Source of the DNA: Polyrhizophydium stewartii
Lineage: Eukaryota > Chytridiomycota > Chytridiomycetes > Rhizophydiales
Length of the DNA: 15,644 nt
Reading direction: 5' to 3'
NCBI GenBank assembly: GCA_027604665.1
Contig: JADGIZ010000338.1
Coordinates: 1 to 15,644, forward strand
Of this stretch, positions 8,379 through 15,644 are shown in pieces (position 1 is the first letter of the stretch; every line of letters starts with the position of its first letter). The position numbers and the translations under genes are program-made. The notes under the pieces are model-generated. The model had not been told where the DNA came from, ran no database searches, and saw only the letters and a program-made list of their open reading frames with translations.

Positions 8379-10770
8379 ATGAGTCTGGCCATGGCCCTGG
8401 CGCTGTCATCGGCGCTGTCATCGGCGCTGTCGTCATCCCGTTGCATCGTTCTGTTTTCGCCTTGCCGCAACACACTTCCAATGTCCTCGGACACGGGCCT
8501 TGGCGCCGCGGACCTGGGCCGGCACGTCGCGGCGGTGCGGGCGGCGCACGAGCAGCTGCCGGCCCTCGTGCGCGGCGTGCGCGCCAACCCGCGGGCCTGC
8601 CGGATCCTCTTTGTCAAGCTCAGGCTGCTGGCGGACGGCCTCGAGACTGCGCTGCGGCCGCCACTGCCGCCGCCAAGGCCGGGCGACAACCCGCCCGCTC
8701 GGAGCCACCACCACAGCCTGTCGCGCCCGCGGCGCCTGACGCCCGAAGCCGTGTGCGCGGCCTGCGCCGTGTACCTGCGTGCGGCGCTACTCGTGCGCCG
8801 GCTGGCCGGCAAGAGCGTGCAGCGGCAGGCGCTCCTGTTCTGGTCGTCGGCCGCGACGCTCGCGCACTTGGATGCGGCCGTCACCGAGTCGCTGCGGGTG
8901 CGTCCCGCACGTGCGCTGCGCCTCCTTGTCTGGCTTCTTTCGACGCCCTCGCTGTATGTTGACTCTCTCGCAGACCCTTGGCTCGCTCGTCGACTCGCCC
9001 GATATTCCAAAGGCGACCGAACTCGACCACGACGGTCTCGCAAGCGTCTTGCTCGAGCAGCCCGGTGTCGTCTCGTCGCCGATTGCGCCGCAGGTGGACC
9101 AGTGCGTCGCAGTCGCCTGCGCCTGGTCGGAATGTCCGCGGTGCTGACCTGCACGACGTCCGGCGTACTCTTGATCACAGGCATCTTGAGACACTCGACG
9201 AAATCGACCGGTCACTCCGCCAGAACCTCGCACGCGGCCGCAAGGCGCCGGCTGCCTGCACCATGGCCTCAGGCGCCGCCATGCACCTTGCTCTCGCCGC
9301 CGGGCGTGGGATTGCTACCCCGCGGCCGTGGATGCTGCAGTCCGGCGGCGAGAGCGAGGACCTCGATGTCCATTTTGGCGTCAGCATCGGCCGCGGCACC
9401 TTGGGCGACATCTTTCGGGGCCTGTGGGAGGGCCGGCTCGTCGACGTGCAGATTATCGAGCACGCCGAGCGGGAGGCCTGTTCCCCACAGCGCCTTTCCT
9501 CGTCAGCGTGGCTCCATTCCGCGCAGGATCGGATCACCGCCATCGACGACGTCGAGAGCATGTTTTGCGACCCGCTCGACGGTCACGAGCCAGCTGTGGG
9601 CGGTGTGGGCGCCGACGATGGATCCGGCGGAGCCAGCGAGACGGCCGCGACGATTGCGCATCTCGCCGACGCTTGGTCCTCTCTGGACCACCCCAACGTA
9701 CTCAAGTTGTGGCGGGTGTGCCTGAATGCGCGCACGCCGTTCATCGTGACCGAGGCGACGGCTTGCTCGTTGGCAGACCACCTGCGCGGCAACCCAGACA
9801 CACCGATTGCCGAGCGCATCCGGCTGATTGCCGATGTGGCCGCGGGGATGGAGTATCTTGCCGCGCTCAGTCCGCCCATGTCCCACGGCAGTTTGCGCGC
9901 CGAGACTGTCCGCCAAAGTAAGATATCCAAAGGCGCCGGAACCGCGGCGATCTTGCTGACGAGCGCCTCGCCCGGCTGACCATCCCATCCGCAGCGGCCG
10001 ACGGTCGCACATGCGTCGCGGGGTTCGGCCTTGCATTTGACGACGCAACGCATCTGGCGCGCACGGTCCGGTGGGCGCCGCCGCACATGGACAACGAGAC
10101 CGCGTGCAGCGCAGATGTGTTTGCCTTTGCGATGCTGGCCGCTGAGGTGCTGAGCGGCGACGTTCCGATGCGGACTGCCGTGCGCGAGATCAAGGCCATG
10201 GAGCGCATCGCGCGGGGACGGCGGCCGCAGCTACCTCATGGGACGCCCGTGTGGCTTGCTGCGCTGCTTGCGCGGTGCTGGGACGAGGACCCCGCCGCGC
10301 GGCCGCAGTGGAGCGAGATCTCGCAGACGCTCGGAGGATGGGAGGTGCTGGTCGGGCTGGACCCGATGGCAACCGAGCCTGCCCCAGAGCTGCCCGAGTC
10401 GCCCGCCTCGCCCGTGCACGCAGAGTTCCCGTCGCCGGCCAAGCCCGCCCAGCCGGTCGCGGCGCGTATGCCATCGCCGAGCAAGCTCGACAATCCCGGC
10501 AAGCCCGACAAGCCCATCGACGTCATAGAAATCAGCGACACGAGCGGGTCCGACGCCGACGCCGACGCCGCGGACGGCGACCCTGAGCCGACCCGCAAGC
10601 GGCAGCGCACGGCGGCGTCCGAGACCGAGCTTGTGCGAGAGCCTACAGCCACCCATGTCCTGCCGACCGACCCGTTCGTGCCTCCCCCGCATCTCGGCGA
10701 CGCCCGGGTCTTTTCGTATCTCGGCCAGCAATCGCAGCACTACCTTCGCAGCAACTTTCGCTGGTTCTGA
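8379..10770 (+). CDS. MLKL-like pseudokinase (helical bundle plus dead TKL-type kinase domain)
   Basis: Four exons: 8379 (or 8481)-8897, 8974-9125, 9181-9917, 9995-10770. Phases agree. The product is 693 aa from the ATG at 8481, or 727 aa from the in-frame ATG at 8379, which has A at -3 but adds a low-complexity leader. Numbering is from 8481. Residues 1-200 are helix-rich with an ALVRGVRANPRACRILFVKL block and a later LFWSSAATLAHLDAAVTESL block, resembling MLKL-N-terminal/HeLo-like bundles. Residues about 255-550 are a TKL-like kinase fold: G-loop GRGTLGDIF (260-268), LDHPNVLKL, a SADVFAFAMLAAEVLSG F-helix, and CW.EDPAARPQW. The catalytic residues are gone. The VAIK lysine is Gln280, HRD is HGS (Ser427) with Asn to Thr432, DFG is GFG (445-447), and APE is APP. 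An insert (about 285-345) separates the G-loop from helix C. The Pro/Ser/Ala-rich tail has IDVIEISDTSGSD (610-622) and RKRQR (636-640). It probably acts as a binding or signalling protein, not an enzyme. Confidence 0.85.
8399..8434 (+). repeat. 12-bp tandem repeat, three copies
   Basis: Three copies of ggcgctgtcatc, the last with one change. If translation begins at 8379 they encode (ALSS)3. Confidence 0.85.
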
Positions 10771-11074
10771 GGACACTCTGGCAGGAGGGCCGACCAGCGT
10801 ACACGCACAAGCAACAAACACACACACAACAAGGCGCTCGCTCCCACAGGAATTCATATGTTTGTGTGGGGGATCGTGGCTTATTCTTTCGTTTCCTAAT
10901 GTGGGAGGCTGTCTGCGTGTCCCCGTTTGCTGTCCTCCGTAATAGAATGACAGACGCTTTACAAGCACAATCGATGCGTCAAGGCACCGTAACCAAGTTG
11001 TGGAATGCGGCCGCTTCGCGCGCGGTGATGCGCGGGCGACGTTATTTGGCGCCTGCGAGTTGCCTGCAGCCCGA
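10771..11074. other. Convergent 3' intergenic region
   Basis: Holds the 3' ends of the pseudokinase (plus) and the receptor (minus). A short CA-rich tract lies near 10812-10830. No canonical AATAAA is evident on either strand. Confidence 0.5.
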
Positions 11075-12888
11075 TCACCAGTGATGCCCGCCGCTGCTGT
11101 CGGTCGGCTTGGTGAACGTAAACTGCGCATCCTTGGACCCATAGTCGCTGCCGAGCTGTGCCCCGGACTCGAGCGCGACAGGCAGCTTTTGCTGCAGCTG
11201 GATCGACGAGCCGTACTCGGTGCTGGTCGGCGAGAAGCCAGAAATGGCCGACCTGGACGTGGGGCTTGTGGGGCTCATGACCGAGGGACCGCTGCCCGAG
11301 CTGCCGCCGGACTTGAGCAGCTTCCTGGTGTAGACAAAGACGCAAAAGTTGATGAAGCCGTGCAGCGGCGAAAAGGTTGACTGCGCGACAGCGAGCGCAA
11401 AGATGGGCTGGCCCGTGGCGAGGTTGTTCATGCGGTTGACGGTCGGCGGGCCCCACGAGATCATGAACGCGATCGAGTACGCCATCATGCGCTTGACCAT
11501 GATCGTGTTGTACTTGTGCGACGAGCGCGCGGTGGCGTTGGTCGCGGAGCTGATCTTGCCCTGCAGCCTGCGCAGGCCGTACCAGGTGAAAAAGTAGGCC
11601 AGGATCTGGATCGAAAAGACGAACCAGAGCTCAAAGTAAAAGAGCCAGATCTGGTAGATGGCCGACTGCGAGCCGATCCAGCACCAAAAGTCCGAGTCGC
11701 CAATCATGTTGCCGACGCTCGTCGGGGTCGCGAACATGGGCACCGTAAAGGCAAAGGGCACCACAAAGCACAGCGCGATGAGGGCCGCCTCGCTGCGCTG
11801 CAGCGTCTTGACCGAGCCGCTGAAAAACACAATATAGAGCATGTTGAGGGCGATGACCAGGTTGACGCAGATGTTGGCCAGCGTGGCGGTCTGGATCGCG
11901 CTCGCCTGCGCCTGGCACCAGAAGGAGTTGGTGCCGGCCTCGATGGCCCAGCGGCCGACAAACTTGGAGACTGCGGGCGGGAGGGCAGAGGCGAGCGCGC
12001 GATGGTGCAGATGGCGGCAGGCACACAGGCGGGCGGGCAGTCTGTGGTCAGTGTCCGAGACGCTGCCTCTATGCGGAGGACAGATGGGTGACGCGGGTGG
12101 CACCATAGGGTACAGGCACGTTGTGAAGGCGGTGATGGGAAGAAGCGATAGTCGCCAAAGCAACGACACCCGCCGAGAAGCGAGCAGGGTATGGCCGGGG
12201 AGGGCTGAGCAGGAGGGATCCTCTCACGCTCCCGTAATCCAGTGGAGGTTGCGTGAGGGGGAGGGCGGTGAAGGCAGATTAAGCGTCGCATATGACTGCG
12301 CCGTCCATCATGTGGCCTCTGGCTGGAGAGCAGAGGTGCGACTCACTGCCGTCGACAAAGTCTGCGAATGCCAGCGCCAGGACGAGGCGGCCCATAGAGT
12401 TGGAGAACCACTTTGGCTTGGTGAAGTAGAACTGCGTGGGGGGGGGGTGCAGCGAGCCGGAAGGCAGGAGAGCGGAGGCGAGAGTCGAAGCGTGTCGTCG
12501 ACGGTGCGAATCGAGCAGCAGAGGCGTCAGCGGCAAGGCGAGCGGGTCGCGGCGAGCGAGTCAAGGCGGTCGAGTCAAGGCGGGCGGGTCAAGGCCGTGT
12601 GCTTCGACTCTTGCCGGTGGAGCCGGTGGCGGCCGCTCGTGGGTCGCCCGAGCCCAAGCCGTCTGAGCCGCGGGTCGCGCGGGAGGCGGGTGGGTCGTTG
12701 GGACGGGTCGAGGCCCTGAGCATGCAGACCGGCACACGAGCCCTGCGGCGCGGCAGGGTGGGGGTATGGAGGCGGCAGGGGCGAGGGCGACTCACGTAGA
12801 CGATGCCGCCCACGCCGAGGAGCGACATGGACGCCGACACCTTGGTGACGATGGTGACGGCCTCCTTCTGCTCGGGGGTGTAGCCCAT
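11075..12888 (-). CDS. Seven-transmembrane G-protein-coupled receptor (cAMP-receptor/Git3-like)
   Basis: A plasma-membrane receptor expected to signal through heterotrimeric G proteins; the ligand is unknown. Three exons (12888-12796, 12431-12347, 11970-11075) join in frame to 357 aa. Hydrophobic segments lie at about 12-33 (TM1), 40-58 (TM2), 78-108 (TM3), 121-141 (TM4), 164-190 (TM5), 221-244 (TM6) and 249-274 (TM7). Cys78 at the top of TM3 and Cys156 in the WCW motif before TM5 match the conserved extracellular disulfide pair. MISWGPPTVNRMNN in TM6 and SPLHGFINFCVFVYTRKLL at the end of TM7 are typical of Dictyostelium-cAR/fungal Git3-type receptors. The cytoplasmic tail (about 280-357) is Ser/Thr/Pro-rich (SPTSPTSRS), a likely phosphorylation region. 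The two introns are 364 and 376 nt, much longer than elsewhere in the window. The ATG has A at -3. Confidence 0.9.
12432..12795 (-). other. Repeat-bearing first intron of the receptor gene
   Basis: The intron has GTGAGT and CAG borders. Near its 3' end is a run of ten C (plus-strand G at 12438-12447) serving as polypyrimidine tract. At about 12556-12595 are three imperfect tandem units built on gagtcaaggcgg. Confidence 0.75.
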
Positions 12889-13750
12889 TGTCTTGCGCTG
12901 GGGTGAGCTCGGCGCGAGGGGCGGCGCGCCGCTCTATATGTGCGCCCCCGCTCACAAGGCGGTCCGTCGCACTGGAGGCACCCGCCGCGTCCCACGCGGC
13001 GACGGCGGGAAAGTTACAATGGCGGGCGCCCATCGATGGCGGCCCAGCCACCTGCCCCGCGTTCAGCACGGCCGCGCACACCGCCGTCTGGGCGAGGCCC
13101 TCATGGGCTTGAAGGGCGGCCGCGTCTGCCGCTGTCCCCCAAGCATTCTCCCGTTGGCTGCTTTCCGCACCTCCCTCGCGCCATCGCAGTTGATCGCCAA
13201 ACGCCGCCAGCATCGGCCGAGCTTGTCCCTCTCGCGGCGGTCAGCCTCAACGAGGACCCTGGGCATGCGGGCGAGACCCGCCGCTGCCATCCACAGCCCA
13301 AAGCTGCCTCGAGAGGGGCAAGCGCGTCGCTATTACGAGCCGTCTGGCCCCTTTCTCAAAGCATTGGCTCCGCGAAAGCCCATGCTCATCAATCAGGGTC
13401 TGCTGATCCTCGGTACCGGCAGGCCCGACTGGCGAGCGCAACGACGGGGCCTGCACAGACGGCCGCTTGTGCCTAGACGGAGCGAGGACGGGCCGGCCGA
13501 TAAGGCCGCCGGGTGCTCAACTGAACACCAAAATTGGATCCTGTGCGATGGCACATCTGGACGGCTCACATCAGCGCAGAACACCCGGGTGTCCGTCCGC
13601 TCGCTTGATCCGGGGATGTCTGCCACGAGTATCGCAGCGTCTCTCCACGGCAGATGGGCGCGGCTGGTGCCCGGAATGTGCGCGCATATGGTCCCGATGG
13701 CGGTCGAGCACCACGTGCGCCGGCGACCGAATGCAGAGGCTGCCCGCCAG
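12889..13750. other. Divergent promoter region of receptor and acyltransferase genes
   Basis: About 860 nt with no supported gene. Long open frames on both strands are GC-driven and lack domains. A TATA-like CATATAG on the minus strand (about 12933-12940) lies 45-52 nt upstream of the receptor start codon. Confidence 0.5.
12933..12940 (-). promoter_or_regulatory. TATA-like element of the receptor gene
   Basis: CATATAG in an otherwise GC-rich stretch, about 45-52 nt from the ATG. Assigned by position only. Confidence 0.3.
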
Positions 13751-15644
13751 ATGGCCGACGACGCCGCCGCCGACGCCAGCAAGACCGCGGACGCCAACGC
13801 CGGCGCGAGCGCTGCCGCCGCTTCTGCCGCCGCTTCTGCCGCCGCTCCCTCCCCGCCGCAGGATCCGCAGGCGCATGCTGCCGCTCCCGCGGCTCCCGCC
13901 GCTCCCGACGCCGCAGCCGACCCGCAGAGCATCTCGCTCGGCCGCTCGGTCCGCAACAACACCTCGGCCGACACGCCGTTTGCGCCGCACCTGGTGCGTG
14001 CCGCGCCGGCCCGCATCTCGCCTCCGCCGCCCGTGCCTCACGGGCCTCTGGCAGCCTCGGCTCGCCGGGCCCCTCTCGCTGCACCGCAGCCGGCCGCTGC
14101 CCGGCGTCGAGGAGGCCCCGGGCGTTTGTGAGCCACCAGCATGCGCTCCACAGGCTTCGTCATCCATTGCCCCGGCCGCGGCCGAGATCGATCAGGCCGC
14201 ACCACTGACGCTCCGCACCCGCTGCTGCCCCGTGCCGCTGCCCGCGGTCGCAGGACTATATCGGCACGCCCATGTTCTACCCGGAGCTGCGCGCGTCGAT
14301 CGAGCAGTCGATCCGGTCGTCGCCGCGCAGTGAGTGCAACGCCTCGCGAGCGCCGACTCCTGGGGGAGGAGATGCGGCAGCGGTGACCGAGGCAGGGGTC
14401 GGAGGGGCGGTGCCGTGCGAGGCAGGAGCTGACGCCGGCCGGCCCAAAGTCACGACGCTGCTGCAGGATCTCGCCGACCAGCAGTACGCATTCGAGGCCG
14501 ACCGTCGTGGCGGCGACGCCCGACAGGCCGGCAGGCGGCCCGACCGCGCGGCGATCCGGCGGGCGCTCGACGCGCAGCTGCAGCGCATCCTCGACGGCAT
14601 GGTGGCCAACATGACGTCGACGCGGCCCGTGCGGTGCGTTTGTGTGCGCGCCGCATGCCCGCCCGACCGCCCGATCGCCCGCTCCACCAGCCATGCAGCG
14701 CCTCGCTGACGCCCCGCCGCCATGGCTCTGGCCCGGATCGTTGTGTTCCGCCGCCTCCGTTGGCGTTCCCCGCCACATCGGCACGTGACGCATTCGGTGT
14801 TTCGCCGCCCCGACTTGTGGGGCCGCCCTCCTCCATCAACCCGCTCACCTCCTCCGCGTGCCGGGCACTCGCAGCTTCTTTGGGTTTGTCGTGCAGAACC
14901 TGCTCTCGCGCATGTACCACCGCGGCATCCACATCCGCGAGAGCGAGATCGAGCGGGTGCGTCTCGTCGGGCCTCCCCGATCTTGTCTCCCACACACACA
15001 CACACACATCAGACCTTGCTGACGGCGCTGCTGACGGCTATCGCGCGGGCTGGCTTATCGCCACTTGCCTATCGCGCTCACAGCTGCGCAGGGTCGCGAC
15101 CGAGGCCGCCGTCAAGGGCATCTCGCTCGTGTTCCTGCCCTGCCACAAGAGCCACGTTGACTATCTCGTCGTGAGGTGCGTCGCACATCTGCTCATGCCA
15201 GCACCCTTGCTGCTCCCGCCTTTTTCCACTCTCCAAACATCTCCATCACGAGGAAGAAGAAACTGACAGCAAGAGGATGGATGGATGCACGGCGGTGGTG
15301 GGGGGGGGCTTTGTTTCGGTGCTTCAGCTACGTGCTGTACCGCCTAGGTTTCGCGCTGCCGCATATTGCTGCGGGCGACAACCTCAACCTGCCCCTCGTT
15401 GGCCCGCTGCTGCGACACAATGGCGCCTTTTTCATCCGCCGCCAGTGGGGCGAAGACCGGATGTACGGCGCCGTGATGCGCGAGTACATTGAGGTGCGAT
15501 ATGGTATTGTCGGTCGAGAGGGGGAGGGAGAATCAGACGCAAGCGCGCTTGGAGGAAGTCGTATGCGGCAGGCACTGTGCTGACACCCGAGTTTGCCCAC
15601 AACCGGACATTGTGCGTGTGTGTGCGTGTGTGCGTGTGTGTGTG
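13751..15644 (+). CDS. Glycerol-3-phosphate acyltransferase, PlsB/GPAM type (5' part, runs off window)
   Basis: Transfers an acyl chain to the sn-1 position of glycerol 3-phosphate, the first step of phospholipid and triglyceride synthesis; family members are membrane-bound. Exons seen: 13751-13993, 14254-14329, 14450-14633, 14875-14956, 15084-15175, 15328-15493, with phases 0,1,2,0,2,0 all agreeing. A possible 20-nt exon lies at 15592-15611. The N-terminus is Ala/Pro-rich and low in complexity, so the start is uncertain: in-frame ATGs also lie at 13688 and 13697, and the 13993 donor was chosen for its GTGCGT sequence. Motif I HKSHVD (HX4D, about 216-221, preceded by VFLPC) and motif II GAFFIRR (258-264) are intact, as is the PHIAAGDNLN block between them, which is closest to PlsB-type enzymes. 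The later EGTRSR and C-terminal regions lie beyond the right edge. GNPAT/DHAP acyltransferase is the alternative. Confidence 0.87.
14990..15008 (+). repeat. CA dinucleotide microsatellite in an intron
   Basis: A run of CA repeats inside the acyltransferase intron 14957-15083, just before its branch and acceptor region. Confidence 0.85.
15612..15644 (+). repeat. GT-rich microsatellite at the right edge
   Basis: GTGTGTGC-type repeats continue to the window end and start at the possible donor of a 20-nt exon. The full extent is not visible. Confidence 0.8.

Noticed and set aside
10231..11142. 303-aa minus-strand open frame
   Set aside because: Antisense to the pseudokinase C-terminal exon; no motif.
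12438..12447. Run of ten G as a possible quadruplex or sequencing artefact
   Set aside because: It reads as the polypyrimidine tract of the receptor intron on the minus strand, which is a sufficient explanation.
13393..14016. 207-aa minus-strand Ala/Gly-rich frame
   Set aside because: It is the reverse of the low-complexity Ala/Pro acyltransferase N-terminus.
12893..14131. 412-aa plus-strand open frame
   Set aside because: Only its last part (from about 13751) has a plausible coding role, as the first exon of the acyltransferase. The upstream part covers the receptor promoter and shows no domain.
1..15644. CRISPR array, bacterial operon or prophage
   Set aside because: Introns, eukaryotic families and pol III genes show nuclear eukaryotic DNA; no regularly spaced repeats are present.

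Overview
The window looks like eukaryotic nuclear DNA, GC-rich, with many short introns (about 47-150 nt) inside conserved genes. I infer an early-diverging (zoosporic, chytrid-like) fungus. The reasons are a cAMP-receptor/Git3-like 7TM receptor, a bacterial/mitochondrial-type (PlsB/GPAM) acyltransferase, a TKL-type kinase-like gene, and degenerate LINE-type and possible copia-type element relics. The species call is inference; intron-rich eukaryotic gene structure is seen directly. I derived exon joins by matching reading phase, GT/AG borders and family conservation. Every gene model below keeps a continuous frame.

Layout, left to right. (1) 1-270: a tRNA-like relic and an intact tRNA-Lys(CTT), both on the minus strand. 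(2) 271-800: intergenic, no gene seen. (3) 801-2323, minus: a complete nine-exon proteasome subunit alpha type-1 gene (yeast Pre5/alpha6), 264 aa, with a polyA signal. (4) About 2360-3080, plus: the decayed C-terminal end of a non-LTR retrotransposon reverse transcriptase, directly upstream of the proteasome gene. (5) 3175-7669, minus: a ten-exon ABCC/MRP-type full ABC transporter, about 1262 aa. (6) 7670-8378: shared upstream region of two divergent genes, holding a probable copia Gag relic. (7) 8379/8481-10770, plus: a four-exon pseudokinase. An N-terminal helical region resembling MLKL/HeLo-like bundles is followed by a TKL-like kinase fold in which every catalytic residue is lost, and then a tail with a SUMO-interacting-like motif and a basic patch. 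(8) 11075-12888, minus: a three-exon G-protein-coupled receptor of 357 aa. (9) 12889-13750: intergenic or promoter. (10) 13751 to the right edge, plus: the 5' part of a glycerol-3-phosphate acyltransferase gene broken into small exons, which runs off the window.

The genes do not form an obvious pathway: this is a normal gene-dense stretch of a fungal chromosome. The proteasome subunit and acyltransferase are housekeeping genes, the ABC transporter and receptor are membrane proteins, and the pseudokinase is the most unusual. Its architecture (helical bundle plus dead TKL kinase) parallels the MLKL family of cell-death executioners, and it is the best candidate here for something undescribed.
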